Source of the DNA: Prorocentrum cordatum
Lineage: Eukaryota > Sar > Dinophyceae > Prorocentrales > Prorocentraceae
Reading direction: 5' to 3'
Assembly: GCA_963575745.1 (NCBI GenBank)
Contig: CAUYUJ010016154.1
Location: 81,651 to 145,650 of the forward strand
Length of the DNA: 64,000 nt
Below, in pieces: positions 19,814 to 32,344 of this stretch. The notes below the pieces were generated by a model, which ran no database searches, had not been told where the DNA came from, and worked only from the letters and a program-made list of their open reading frames with translations. The first letter of the stretch is position 1. Every line of letters begins with the position of its first letter. Made by a program: the position numbers and the translations under genes.

Positions 19814-21203
19814 GTGCTGTTCGGGAACGTTACGTCCATGGGCGACAAGGTGTGGGACTTCGCCGTGGCCAACTTCGAGGCGGGCCATGTAGATGTGTGC
19901 GCTTTCGCTGAGACGCATGTTTCACGTGCTAATTCGACCACTTGGTTTAAAAAGGCTCGTCGAGCCAACATCAGGTTGCATATGAACCCAGCCCGTAAGA
20001 CAGGTCGTGCGGTCACTGTTCAAGGCCAGGATCGTGACACTGAGGGTGGGGAGTGGATTTTGATGTCTGGTCACAGGCAAGCACACTCTTTAGTTCACCA
20101 GCTCGATCGTGTTCATGAGTTCCAGCATGATGGTCAGGTGGCAGTTGACGGGTTTGCGGCTGTACATATACATATGTCTGGGTATTCGTATGTGTTAGTT
20201 TCCTGTTATGCCTACACTTCGGTGGGTATGGCCAGCTCGAACCTTGCTAGGTTCGCAAAGCTGGGGGCCTTTTTGGCCGCGCTGAAACTTCCCTGGGTCC
20301 TTGTGGGAGATTTCAATCTGTCCGCTGCCGTACTCGGTAAAGCTGGATTTTTCACTCGCGTAGGTGGTCAGCCTGTGCACCCAGGTACAGAATACACTTG
20401 CGATTCGGGTAAATCTGGCTCTAACATAGACTTTGCCGTCATCAGCTCGGCAACGGCTCCATATGTTCACTCGATTTCACCCGTGTTTAAGGTCCCGTGG
20501 AAAACTCACTGCGGTCTCAAGATTTTGATGAGATCGTCTGGCAAGCAGTTAATTCAGAGGGCCCTTCAGCTCCCGACGAAGTTGCCTCAATTTGCCAGGC
20601 CCACCACTCGGCCTACGGAGGGGTCTAAGTCCCAGGCAGCTAAGGCCCAGCGAAAGCTTAAGGCTGAGGCTTTTGCTGAGCGTCGTTCACAATACTATTC
20701 TAACCTTTTTGGCGACGCGTGGACTCGTGAGGAGAACGAGCGCAGTCGTGCCCGAGAGGTCAGCGCGCCAGCTGATCTCGATGACTTGTCTGATGCGCCC
20801 TCGGAGGGATCCTTGGGCGCACGAGCTAAATTTTTTGGATGCTCACACGTCGGCGTCGCCAGGAGGACTGGATGCGTCGGTTCCCCCGGGGGTCGGATCC
20901 TCTCGTCTTCCCGACGATTCTGCTCAGGGCCGGCCTGGCCAACACGGTATGTCCATCATGGGCGGGCGGTTTCACTTGCCCCAGTATGCCCATTCTGTCG
21001 CGCGGGGTCTTGCTGGTGAAGATCACATAATCGTCGTCTCTGAGCCATACAGTCGACCCTATGCTCATGTTTCTATGCGTGAGCTGTCGAAACCATGTTC
21101 TCATAAGCTTGACCCCCATCGCCGAGAATATTTGTCTCGTATCGATGATGGGTTGTGGCCGAAAGCTCTCAGTAAAGCTGAGAAGCTCACTCGTGGCCAG
21201 TAA
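19814..21203 (+). pseudogene. APE-type endonuclease ORF of second element, one frameshift
   Basis: ATG at 19814. The endonuclease/exonuclease/phosphatase fold is complete in about 240 residues: FGNVTSMG (Asn), CAFAETHV (Glu), WVLVGDFNLSA (Asp, Asn), SNIDFAVIS (Asp) and PWKTHCGLKI (His). The TCDSGKSGSNIDF segment resembles the many dinoflagellate retroelement endonucleases I know of. A basic linker (residues about 245-300) follows. Near 20820 the frame changes by one base: before it is SDAPSEGSLGA, after it HELNFLDAHTS, continuing through RPGQHGMSIMGG to a stop at 21203. Whole length would be about 460 residues, with no reverse transcriptase. Confidence 0.8.
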
Positions 21204-21237
21204 TTCCTGAACCACTACGTGGGATAGCCTGTTCCTG

Positions 21238-21447
21238 TTCCTCCTCCTCCTCCTCCATTTCCGCCTCCTCCTCCTCCTCCTCCTCCTCCTCCTCCTCCCC
21301 TTCGTTCCTCCCCCATGCCTTCCTCCCCCCCTTCCTTCCTCCCCCCCTTCCTTCCTCCCCCCTTCATTCCTCCCCACTTCCTTCTTCCTCATCCTCCTCC
21401 TCGTCCTCCTCCTCGTCCCTCCTCCTCCTCTCCTCCTCCTCCTCCTC

Positions 21448-21478
<31 letters not shown>

Positions 21479-22055
21479 TCATCCTCCTCCTTCTTCTACT
21501 CCACGTCCCTTTCTCCTCCTCCTCCACTCCACCTCCTCCTCCTCCTCCTCGTCCTCCTCCTCCTCCTCCTTCCCCCCCCCCTCCTCCTCCTCCTCCTTCT
21601 CCTCCTCCTCCTCCTTCTTCTACTCCACTTCCGTTCTCCTCCTCCTCCTTCTCCTCCTCCTCCTCCTACCCCACTTCCTTTCTCCTCCTCATCCTCCTCC
21701 TCCTCTTCCTCCCCCATTTCCTGTCTCCCGTCCTCCTCCTCGTCCTCCTCCTCGTCCTCCTTCCTCTCCTCCTCCTCCTCCTCCTCCTCCTCCTCCTCCT
21801 CCTCCTCCCTCCTCCGCCTCCGCCTCCTCCGCCTCCTCCTCCTCCTCCTCCTCCTCCTCCTTCTCCTCCCCCCTTCCTTCCTCCTCCCCTCCTCCTCCTC
21901 CCACCTCCTCCTCCTCCTCCCCTCCTCCTTCCCCTCCTCCTCCTCCTCCTCCTCCTCCTCCTCCTCCTCCTTGTACCCACTTCCTTCCTCCCTCCTCCTC
22001 CTCCTCCTCCTCCTCCTCCTCCTCCTCCTCCTCCTTCTTCTACCCCACTTCCTTC
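21238..22055. repeat. Long CTC microsatellite
   Basis: About 820 bp of (CTC)n with TTC, CCC and ACC interruptions and several internal phrases repeated (cttcttctactccac near 21490 and 21617; ccccacttccttt near 21363, 21668 and 22043), showing longer-unit duplication inside the tract. Confidence 0.95.
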
Positions 22056-22167
22056 CTCCTCACCCTGCCGCGGGGGCGGACGTAGGCCAGGGAGCCGAGC
22101 AGCTGCGCCGAAGTGCCCGCCGCGAAATCTCGGAGCGCGTCGCCCTCGCCGATGACGGTCTGGCCGT

Positions 22168-22530
22168 GGCTCTTGCGGATCCTCCTCGATCCCCAACCTC
22201 GATCCTCCTCGATCACCCTTTTCGATCCTCCTCGGTCCTCCACCTCGATCCTCCTCCTCGATTCTCCTCGGTCCTCCTATCCTCCTCGATTATCCTCCTT
22301 ATCCTTCTCCATCATCCTCCTCGATCCTCCTCTGTCCTCTTCCGCGATCCTCCTGGATCATCCTCCTCCTCCTGGATCCTCCTGGATCCTCCTCATCCTC
22401 TTCCTCATCGACGCCTCCTCCTCCGCCTCCTCCTCCTTCTCCTCCTCCTTCTCATCTCTCCTCCTCTCTCCTTCTCTCTGCTCCTCCTCGAACTCCTCTC
22501 TCCTCTCTCATCCTCCACCTTGACCTCCTC
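22168..22530. repeat. GATCCTCCTC decamer repeat
   Basis: Degenerate tandem gatcctcctc units, occasionally with gatcctcctggatc palindromes, merging into CTC repeats at the right. Confidence 0.85.
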
Positions 22531-22539
22531 CTCCCCCGC

Positions 22540-24644
22540 CTACGCGCTCTCCCCCGCCCCTCTCGGGCGCCTGCCATAACAACACGGATCGGGGGAATAG
22601 TGCCTCCCCAAACATGGAGCCGGTGCCGTCTTAGCTATCGACGGAGCGTGTCGATCTCGCATTGACGCGGGACCCGTCACTGCAGTCCAAACAGGGCCAC
22701 AAGAACGTGGATCAAGAACGTGAGCCCCTTTGCCGAAGGCAGGTCCAGGAGAGGTACCCCAAACGACGAACATTCAAATGTGGAGAGAGCCCAGACACGA
22801 AGAGCACAAGGGTACCCTTCCAAAGTCAAGGCTGTTCTTAACCCTCGTGCCAGCTGTGATCCACGCCGCATGAATCTATGCTTGCGCGTCCTCGATCCCC
22901 GTCTTTCCCTTTCCCCTCTCCACTCGCCCTCCAACTCTCTCCCCGCCCCCTTGGGGCACCCGCTGCTACTGCTGCTGCGACTGCGTCGGATGTGCTGATC
23001 TCTGCTGCTACTAGCTAATAATCATGTGCCTCCGTCTCCTCCCTCCCTCTTTTCTCCTCCTCCTCCTCCTCCTCCTCCTACTTCTCCTCCTCCTCCTCCT
23101 CCTCCTTCTCCCCTCAGCCCTCATAGCGCCACCAAGATGTCGCTACACTTACATGGATGATCGCCGAACTGATAGCGCCAAAGGGCCGGCTGCACGCGAG
23201 ACAGCAGCGCACCACTGGAAGGGGTATTGGTGAACACAGCCAGAATGTGTGAGGAACTGCAAATGCCACTCGCACATTGACTGTCTTGTGAGAAGAGGCC
23301 ACCCTGCATATGGTATGATATCTAGAGCAAGTCCCTGCACAAGACACATGGAGAAAGCAAGGAGACACGGGCTCGCGCAAGAGAGAGAGAGAGAGATAGA
23401 CATGCTGGACATGCAAACTCTGAATCTGAACAAATACCACCTCATATTGGTAAGCTTTCCTTGCCCTCCTTTCCCCCATCGCGGATGTATCATTTATTCA
23501 TTGGCAGAGCATTGAGCACGGTTATCACAAGCCGTCTCACGATCCCCTCGCTAGCAACTAACTTCGGAATATCTGCTTGGGTCAAGCATCTGGCACACGT
23601 TCGGCACTCATTCGGCAAACATTTGGCGGGCAGCTGCCAAACATTGACCGAGCGACGGCGGCAGAGATTGTAAGCACTCAGATAACAACGTGCTTACATA
23701 TGTTTCAATTTCTTCGACCAGAGCAGCTATTTATCGCAGCTTAGGCATGCCGGTGTCTTCACTGCGCCCATACCTTCTCCTCTGCACCACCGCCACTACA
23801 GCCTCAGCCCCATGTTTGGCCGTGTCGCAATACTGGTGGCCCCCCATGCGACGAGAGCCATACTGAGAGATGGGAGCATGTAGGAAGCCGAAGATACATG
23901 ACGACAGATAAATGGACAGAGGGGAAACTGAAGGATGGAAGGGGACCCAGGGAAGGCCACAGCGCCTTCGACAACTCCACCCCGCCCATGTAGAGGCCTC
24001 GCGCGAAGGGCGTGGAGACGGCATTGACGGCCGCGCCCTTGTAGAATGCCTCGGCCGACCGTGGCAGTCGGACGGCAGGTGCCCCTGTGCGAACACGGTG
24101 TGCACTGTTGCACTCGTAGGTTCGAAGCTCATGCAGAGCACGAGACTGAATAAAAAGAGATGGACGTGGGACTCAGGACGCACCGAGGAGAAGAAGGAAG
24201 GCTGAGAGGAGGGAGGAACGAGGGGAACAAGAAGATAGGTGCGTCCGAAATCCTCAGCCAAGGTGAACCTGGCTCGGCCCTGGACGCCTGCCACGAATCC
24301 CGCGTGCGACGAACCGACCGCTCTGCGCTTTCACAGCTGTTGGCCCAACCGGCCGTCACCGCGCGCCTGTGGCGCGCCGGGCGTGTTAGAATCCCGCATG
24401 CCATCTGGGCGTGAGTGGTTTAGGGAGGTTCCACTTCCAACCCTCCTTCTTCCCCGTCGGGAAGGGGTTGATCACTGCTCCCTACTAATATACACCCCCT
24501 CCCCCTGGCGACCAGCAGCCAACCAGGAACAATGCCGACCCCATGCTCACCCCCCCGCCTAACCATCCCTGTCAACAAAAACAATACAAAGTACAATTTG
24601 GGGCAAAGTCTTGTGTCATGTTCGTGAGGCCCGCGAGCACTTTG
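22540..24644. other. Unique sequence with a short CTC tract, no supportable gene
   Basis: Mixed composition. A (CTC)n tract lies at about 23056-23112 and a (GA)n run near 23380-23400. Open frames are short and show no recognised motif. The end of this interval (about 24475-24600) contains phrases shared with 28100-28355, on the far side of the foldback-like element. Confidence 0.5.
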
Positions 24645-24731
24645 TCAGAGTGAGGGGGCCGAACGGTCATTCATTGTCCCTGGGTGCGTGGCTCTAGTGG
24701 GCATCCGTGGTGAGGATTCTGCTTGTTCCGT

Positions 24732-24953
<222 letters not shown>

Positions 24954-24961
24954 TCGTCCCC

Positions 24962-25235
24962 CCTGCGACCCCACCCGCGGCCCACCCGCGATCCACACCG
25001 CGACCCACCCCGCGACCCACCCCGTGACCCACCCCGCGACCCACCCCGCGACCCACCCGCGACCCACCCCGCGACCCACCCCATGAGCCGCCCGCGACCC
25101 ACCCCGCGACCCACCCCGCGACCCACCCCGCGAGACACCCTGCGCGACCCACCCGCGCGCCCCCACCCGCGACCCACCCCGCGACCCACCCGCGACCCAC
25201 CCGCGACCCACCCGCGACCCACCCCGCGATCCACC
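24962..25235. repeat. gcgacccacccc minisatellite, left arm
   Basis: About 20 tandem 12-13-bp units with alternating cgcgaccc and ccgcgaccc spacing. Reverse-complement counterpart of 26962-27350. Confidence 0.92.
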
Positions 25236-25489
25236 CACAATGCTTTAACAAAAAAATCGGCGCCTGCGGCGGGTTCAATGCATACTTGTAGAAAGTTAGG
25301 CGCCTGCGGCGGGCTTCTCCGGAGCCTTGCAGACTGAGGACGTCCTCGCACCCCCCTCACTCTTATCCGCAACTGCAGGGTGTTACGATAATGTTTTTTC
25401 CACACATGCTTAGTGAGGGTATGGTTCTCTTCCTTCCCGCGTCGCACCCGCGTCTCCTCCTCACCCCTCCTCCTCCTTCTCCTTCTCAC

Positions 25490-25770
25490 GCAGCACAACG
25501 CAGCGCAGCACAGCACAGCGCAGCACACAGCACATTGACACACAGCACGTACACAGCACAGCACTGGTCAGCACAGCTCATCTCAGCAAGGCACAGCTCA
25601 ACACAACACCTCAGCACAGCACAGCACAGCACAGCGCAGCACAGCACTGCACTGCACAGCACAGCACCGCCCAGCTCAGCACAGCACAGCACAGCTCAGC
25701 ACAGCACAGCACAGCGCAGCACAGCACAGCGCAGCACAGCGCAGCACAGCTCAGCTCAGCACTGCACAGC
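25490..25770. repeat. CAGCA pentamer array
   Basis: About 280 bp of (CAGCA)n with CAGCG and CAGCT variants, in the centre of the foldback-like element, followed by short (CA)n and (TC)n runs to about 25835. Confidence 0.95.
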
Positions 25771-25870
25771 ACACACTCTCTCTCTCACACACACACACGC
25801 TCTCACACACACGCACAAACACACAAACACATGACACGCACACCACGCAACACATGCGTGCCAACAGGAG

Positions 25871-26400
25871 GTGCGCACGGGGTGGTCCCTGAGCGCGGCC
25901 GCTATCCGTGACGGTCGCCCACGGCATAGCAAGCGTGGCATATTCTCGACACAATAGGGGGTGCGCACGGGGTGGTCCCTGACGGCGGCCGCTATGCGTG
26001 ACGGTCGTCCAGGGCACAGCAGGCGTGGTGTCTTCTCGACACCATAAAGGGAGTGCGCACGGGGTGGTCCCTGAGCGCGGCCGCTATCCGTGACAGTCGT
26101 CCTTGCCCTAGCAAGCGTGGCATATTCTGGACACCACCAGGGTGCGCACGGGGTGGTCACTGACCGCGGCCGCTGTCCGTGACGGTCGTCCAGGGCACAG
26201 CAGGCGTGGTGTTCTCTCGACACCATAAGGGGGTGCGCACGGGGTGGTCCCTGAGCGCGGCCGCTATCCGTGACGGTCGTCCAGGGTACAGCAGGCGTGG
26301 CGTCTTGTCGACACCACACGGATGCGCGCATGGGGGTGGTCCCTAAGGGTGGTTTCTATCCGTGACGGTGGTGCTCAAGTCACATCGGTACGCAAGTTTG
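25871..26400. repeat. 90-bp tandem repeat, about six copies
   Basis: Anchor gtgcgcacggggtggtc recurs at 25871, 25961, 26053, 26142 and 26233, with a diverged copy at about 26322 (spacing 89-92). Each unit includes gcggccgctatccgtgacgg, a NotI-type palindrome, and a gcaggcgtgg(t/c) segment. In the centre of the foldback-like element. Confidence 0.92.
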
Positions 26401-26961
26401 CTATCCGTGCCTGTCGTGCTCAGGGCACACGGGGACGCAAGCGAAGTGAGTGGTATCATCACCAGGATAGTTTAGGCACTTTGGCTCATACCGGGTCAGA
26501 CCGTTCGGGCTTGCACGCAGGCGTGCTCGCGCCGGTGATTGTCCGTCAAAGGTGCGGCGCCCGTCATGGCGCCCAAATGTGCCATGTCCGCGCTGCCGCC
26601 TCCGAGTACGATTACGACTACGACGAATACGATGACGACGACGAGGACGAGGACGAGGACGACGTCTTGGAACGGTCGTTCAGCGCCTGTACTCTTGTCT
26701 GGTTGATCTGCTTGGTCTGGTTTGTTGCGCTGGCTGGCTCGTCTGGCTCGTGGTGGTGTCGGTGGTAGTGATAGCGTAGTGCACACAGCAATGAAATAAA
26801 GTATCGTAACACCCCGCAGTTGCGGATAAGAGTGAGGGGGCTGCGAGGACGTCCTCAGTCTGCGAGGCTCTGGTGAAGCCCGCCGCAGGCGCCTAACTTT
26901 TCTACAAATTATGCATTGAACCCGCCGCAGGCGCCAATTTCTTCGTTAAAGCATTGTGGGT

Positions 26962-27350
26962 AGATGGCGGGGTGGGTCGCGGGTGGGTCGCGGGTGGGTC
27001 GCGGGCCGGGTCGCGGGTGGGTCGCGGGTGGGTCGCGGGGTGGTCGCGGGGTGGGTCGCGGGTGGGTCGCGGTGGTCCGCGGGGTAGGTCGCGGGGTGGG
27101 TTCGCGGGGTGGGTCGCGGGGTGGGTCGAAGGGTGGGTCGCGGGGTGAGTCGCGGCGTGGGTGGCTGGGTGATTCGTGTGGTGGGTCGCGGGGTGGGTCG
27201 CGGGTGGGTTGCGGGCGGGTCACGGGGTGGGTCGCGGGTGGTTCGCGGGTGGGTCGCGGGGTGTGTCGCGGGGTGGGTCACAGGGTGGGTCACAGGGTGG
27301 GTGGCGGGGTGGGTCGCGGGGTGTGTCGCGGGGTGGGTCGCGGGGGGGAC
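26962..27350. repeat. gggtgggtcgcg minisatellite, right arm
   Basis: About 30 tandem 12-13-bp units, longer than the left-arm array, showing independent expansion of the two arms. Confidence 0.92.
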
Positions 27351-27458
27351 GACGAAAATTAACAAAAACAACGCAAGAAACATAATCCTCACCACAAATC
27401 CCCACTAGAGCCACGCACCCAAGGACAATGAATGACCGTTTGGCCCCCCTCACTTTGA

Positions 27459-28225
27459 TGTGGGGTTCCTCGGTAGCGTATTTGACAAGGACGGCGGGGG
27501 TGTCAGCATATTGCCTGCTGCGCGCAAGGCCACCATCCCTTACAACAAACAACACAAAGTGCACATCGCGGCTAAATCTAGATCGTGCGCGGCCACCCCG
27601 CGATCACTGTCAAGTGGTTTATGAAAGGGTCGGCCGCGGTGGTAGCGTACGGCCTGCTGTTCGCAGGCCCACCAGACACAATGATGGGCATTGGGTTCCG
27701 ACAAGGACGGTGGGGGCCGCCATGTTTCCCGATGTGTGCTGTCACGTGCGCAAGCGCACCTGACACACTCTGCACGTGCCCCGAACGTGGCGCACCTAGC
27801 GCGGCTGGAATATGCGGTACACCCGGCGCACGCGGAGCACGTGATGCATCTGGCGCACCTGGCGTGCCTGGCACGCTCGGGCCCCCGGGGTGCCTGGTGC
27901 GCATGGCGCGCCTGGCACGCATGGCACACCTCGCCCTAACGTCGCGCACATGGGGTCGGTTTTGGTTCCCAGTAGCTGCCCATCCAAAGACGACCGCTGA
28001 ACATGCTGAGACTCGGGTGTTACTCATGTGTTGGGAAGGCGGGTGGGACTGAGCTCGACGGCTTGCTATCTAGGAGGGTGTCTTGCTCACTGTTCCCTAT
28101 TAGTATACACCCCCTCCCCCAAGCGACTGGGAGCCAACTCATGTCAATGCGCCCCCCCCCTACCATCCCTTGAGAAAACCCTGCAAAACACACTCTGCCC
28201 CTACCGTTCCTTGTAAAATACAATA
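27459..28225. other. Unique and weakly repetitive sequence
   Basis: The part at about 27775-27935 is a degenerate ggcgcacctggcgtgcc-type repeat that yields a collagen-like Gly-Ala-Pro frame, which I do not regard as a gene. About 28100-28150 is a direct repeat of about 24475-24530. Confidence 0.5.
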
Positions 28226-28227
28226 CA

Positions 28228-28232
28228 ACACA

Positions 28233-28267
<35 letters not shown>

Positions 28268-28268
28268 T
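28228..28268. repeat. CA dinucleotide microsatellite
   Basis: About 40 bp of (CA)n with one TA interruption. Confidence 0.95.
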
Positions 28269-28349
28269 GTCTCCAAATTCGGAGCATGCGCAGCGAACCC
28301 GATGCGGCCTCCCCCCACCATCCCTGTCAACAAAAACAATACAGAGTAC

Positions 28350-28685
28350 ACTTGGCGGCGGCGGCGGCGGCTGCGGCGGCTGCGGCGGGGGCAGCGGCTG
28401 CGGCGGCTGCGGCGGTGGCGGCGGATAGCGGCGGCGGCGGCGGCGGGGGCGGCGGCGGCGGCGGCGGCGTGGCGGCGGTGGCGGCGGCGCGGCGGCAGCG
28501 GTGGCGGCAGCGACTGCGGCGGCAGCGGCTGCGGTGGCGGCGATTTGGCAGCGGGGGCGGCGGCGGCGGGCGGGCAGCGCGGTGGCGGCGGCAGCGGATA
28601 GCGGCTGCGGCGGCGGCGGCGCGGCGCCGGCGGCGGCGGCGGGCGGCGGCGGCGGGGGCGGAGGCGGCGGCGGCGGCGGACAGGC
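28350..28685. repeat. CGG/GGC microsatellite
   Basis: About 335 bp of (GGC)n with CTG-containing interruptions (ggctgcggcggc). Very high GC and strong self-pairing potential on both strands; the Ala-, Gly- or Arg-rich frames are artefacts. Confidence 0.95.
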
Positions 28686-28689
28686 CCCC

Positions 28690-30138
28690 AGTAGCTGCCC
28701 ATCCAAAGACGACTGCTGCATATGCTGCGGCTCGGGCCAGGCTCGGGTGCTACGAACGTGTTGGGAGGGCGGGTGGGAGTGAGCGAGACGGCTTGCGGGC
28801 GGGGAGGGAGACTCTTGACCCCTCCCCCTACCCCACCCCCTGGGTCTGAAGGGAGGGGGGGGGCGCGGGTCGTTGCTCCCCCACATGCCTGATCAAGGCA
28901 ACTCGCCTGGGCACCGTTCCTGGACAGGCTGGTGGGGTTACATTAAGCGTCTAGAACAGCAGAAGGAGCGCGGGAGGCACCGAAATCAAAACGAGAAGAC
29001 ATTTGGCGTTGGCTGGATTGGCGACTGGTTGATCGGTTCCCACCACGCCGCATACAGCTGCGACTCTCCGAGTGCCCCATAGGGCAAAAGGCGTGTCGCT
29101 CCGACGGAGCCTGGTCGTTACGGACGCAGCGCTGCCATACATACGCCTGCGAGGTTCCCCCACACTCGGAAGGGGAAGAGACAGATGCCCCAAGAGGCAT
29201 CCGAGAGACGCCCAAAGAGGCATCCAGCGAGGCCTTCTGGCGGGAAGCCAGCACGACAGTGAAAGGGCAACCAAATGCGGTAGCTTCCAATCTTTCGACA
29301 CAATGTAGGTGTTGGTAATTCCCGTAGAGCTCAACGATGCCCCCCAAAGGGCCCAAAACTGCCCCATGAGCGCCGTAAGACACCCCGAAAACTGCCCGAA
29401 CACACCAGAACATAACCCATGAGGGCATCAGGACGAACCGAACACATGTCCATGTTTCCCCAACGTGGTTCAACCGAGCACCTTCGGGAGAGCTCCGTGG
29501 AACCATGTTGCTCAAGACGGCCAAAGACCCCTCGTCGCTCCCCAGCGCTCTTTTTAAGAGGCCCACAAAGAGGTCCCCCCGAGGCGGCCCCAAAGCGACC
29601 CACGAGGATCCCCCAAGAAGCGCTCACGATGGCTCCAAGAAGCAAGAAGCTAAAAAGGGGATAGAAGAGGATAAAGGAAGGGGGCGTTCAGCACCCGCAC
29701 CCGGTCAAGCACGGGACTGGCCTGGAGCACGCCCCCCAAACCAACCTTATTCGGCGGCGAGCGAGGGGGGAAATGAAAAGGAAAAGGCCTTCTCAGTGGG
29801 CGGCGGGGTTTCTCAAAGCGCTCTGGCCTTCTGAGAAGTGTTTTGATTTGATGTGTGCCTTCGCGGAAAGTTTCGGGAACTCCTTAGAAGGCCCGACGCC
29901 TTCCGAGCCTTCTGAAAAGGCCTACCCTTCTCACTTCCCCCCAGACGCGCCACCGACTCATTCCTGCTGCGTTGCCGTTTCGGCGCGGTTCGCCGCAGGC
30001 AGCTGGATGCAGGACGGCAGCGCGGCATCGTGCCACCGTCGCGGCAAATCATGCTGTCGCTCGCGCTCGCGCAACACAGCCAAGACGAAACGGACATGTA
30101 GAAAAGAACGAAAACATCGGCGCAATCATATGTAATGG
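28690..30138. other. Unique sequence, no supportable gene
   Basis: No recognisable domain in any frame. Near 29560-29620 there is a short ccaagaggc/cccacaaagagg-type minisatellite related to those at 55820-56400 and 63025-63225. Confidence 0.5.
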
Positions 30139-30345
30139 GGGGTTAGGACCCCCCCCCTCCCCCCCTTCCCCGATCCGTCGTCGGGGGACCTCCCCCCCCT
30201 CCCCCCCTTCCCCGATCCGTCGTCGGGGACCCCCCCCCTCCCCCCCCCTTTCCCCGATCCGTCGTCGGGGACCCCCCCCCCCTCCCCCCCTTTCAAAGGG
30301 GAGGGGGGGTCCGAACCCCCCCCCCCCTCCCACCCTTTCGCCACG
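30139..30345. repeat. C-rich ~38-bp tandem repeat
   Basis: Units of ccttccccgatccgtcgtcggggacc plus a run of 7-9 C, about four copies. Each unit includes the hairpin ccccgat-ccgtcg-tcgggg. A similar C/G-rich block lies at 35315-35525. Confidence 0.9.
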
Positions 30346-30446
30346 CCGCCCCCTGACTCCGGAACCCGACCCCGCCACCCCTACCCCTAGTCTTCACTCT
30401 AACCAAAACCCCTAATCCTAACCCCAACCACTAACACCAGCCCCAG

Positions 30447-32070
30447 AGAGTACTCACTACTCATTACTCACTACCCACTACTGACTACTCGCTATTCACT
30501 ACTCACTTCTCACTACCCCCTACTCACTATTCACGACTACTCACTACCCACCACCCACTGTTCGCTACTCACTACTCCCTTCTCACTACTCCCTCCTCCC
30601 TACTCACTACTCACTACTCACTCCTCACTACCCACTACTCAATACTCACTACTCAGTAAGCACTACTCACTAGTCACTGATCACTAGTCACTACTCATGA
30701 CCCACTACACCCCACTCACCACTCGCTACTCACTACCCACTATTCGCTACCCACTTCTTGCTACTCACTGCTTACTACTCCCTACTCCCTACTCACCATT
30801 CACTACTCACTACTCACTACTTGGTACTCCCTACTCGTTACTCACTAATCACTACCCACTACTCACTACTGACTTCTCTCTACTCACTACTCACTACTCA
30901 CTACGCCCTACTCGCTCCTCACTGCTCACTACTCGCTACTCCCTACTCGCTACTCACTACCCAATGCCACTACCCACTGCTCTCTATTCATCACGACTCA
31001 CTACTCACTACTCACTACGCACTACGTACTACTCAGTATTCAGTACTCAGTACTCACTACTCACTACCCACCACCCATTACTCGCTACTCACTACTCCCT
31101 ACTCACTACCCCCTCCTCCCTACTCACCACTCACTACTCACTCCTCATGACCCACTACTCAATGCTCACTACTCAGTAAGCAGTACTCACTACTCACTAC
31201 TCACTACTCACTAATCACCACTCATTACCCACTACCCACTATCCACTATCCACTACTCACTACTAACTACTCATTGCCCACAAAGCACTACTCACTACCC
31301 ACTACTCGCTACTCGCTACCCCCTGCTCCCTACACAATACTGACTACACAGTACTCAGTACTCACTACTCGCTACTCTCATACTCGCTACTCAATACTCA
31401 TTACTCACTCCCCGCTACTCACTATTCACTACTCACTACTCCCTACTCACTAGTCACTACATAGTCTCTAGTCACTAATCACAACTCACTAGTCACTAAT
31501 CACTACTCATTACCCACTACACCCCACTCACCAATCGCTACTCACTACCCACTATTCGCTACGCACTTCTTACTACTCACTGCTCACTACTCTACTCCCT
31601 CCTCCCTACTCACTACTCGCTACTCCCTACTCGTTACTCACTAATCACTACCTACTACTCACTACTGACTACTCTCTACTCTCTACTCACTACTCACTAC
31701 TCACTACGCCCTACTCGCTCCTCACTACCCACTACTCGCTACTCCCTACTCGCTACTCACTACCCAATGCCACTACCCACTGCTCTCTATTCATCACTAC
31801 TCACTACTCACTACGCACTACGTACTACTCAGTATTCAGTACTCAGTACTCACTACTCACTACCCACCACCCACTACTCGCTACTCACTACTCCCTACTC
31901 ACTACTCCCTCCTCTCTACTCACTACTCACTACTCACTCCTCACTACTCAATACTCACTAGTCAGTAAGCACTACTCCCTACTCCCTACTCACTACTCAC
32001 TAATCACTACTCATTACCCACTATCCTCTATTCACTACTCACTACTAACTACGCATTGCCCACAAAGCAC
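30447..32070. repeat. CTACTCA satellite, left part
   Basis: Degenerate 7-8-bp units (actcacta, ctcgctac, ccctactc). A higher-order structure is visible: the block gccactacccactgctctctattcatca recurs at about 30965 and 31768 (spacing about 803 bp), and again at about 34870 in the right part. The Thr-Thr-His-Tyr-Ser-Leu-Leu frames are artefacts of the repeat. Confidence 0.93.
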
Positions 32071-32344
32071 TACACCGGACTCACCTCTATAGCGCTCACT
32101 TCTATAGTGTTCACTTTGACATTGTGGTCCGGAAGGGGCCGCACATGCAGGCACATGCCGCACAGTCGCATGCACATGCCCATGCAAATATACAAAAGCC
32201 TCAACAGCATTGCCGCACATGCGCGCACATGCCACACCGTCCGACGCACAGTCGAATGCACGGTCAAGCAAAATTCTGAAAGCATAGACGCACATGCCCG
32301 CACATGCCGCAGAGATGTCGCAGGCGATAGTGGCCTGACCACCT

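Larger units (their letters stand above)
18639..21203 (+). mobile_element. Second LINE-type element, ORF1 and endonuclease only
   Basis: A zinc-ribbon/coiled-coil ORF1 (18639-19741) is followed by an endonuclease ORF (19814-21203). No reverse transcriptase or RNase H follows; at 21238 the sequence becomes CTC repeat for over 800 bp. LINE copies normally lose their 5' end, so loss of the 3' two thirds is unusual and suggests recombination, deletion at the microsatellite, or a family that lacks RT. The proteins are not similar to those of the 11-18 kb element beyond the shared fold. Confidence 0.75.

Noticed and set aside
26596-26690. Acidic YDYDEYDDDDEDEDED-type peptide as a gene
   Set aside because: It comes from a short (GAC)n tract in the centre of the foldback-like element, with no flanking coding sequence.
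30697-31179. 160-codon frame rich in Thr, His, Tyr, Ser and Leu
   Set aside because: A reading of the CTACTCA satellite; other frames read equally well.
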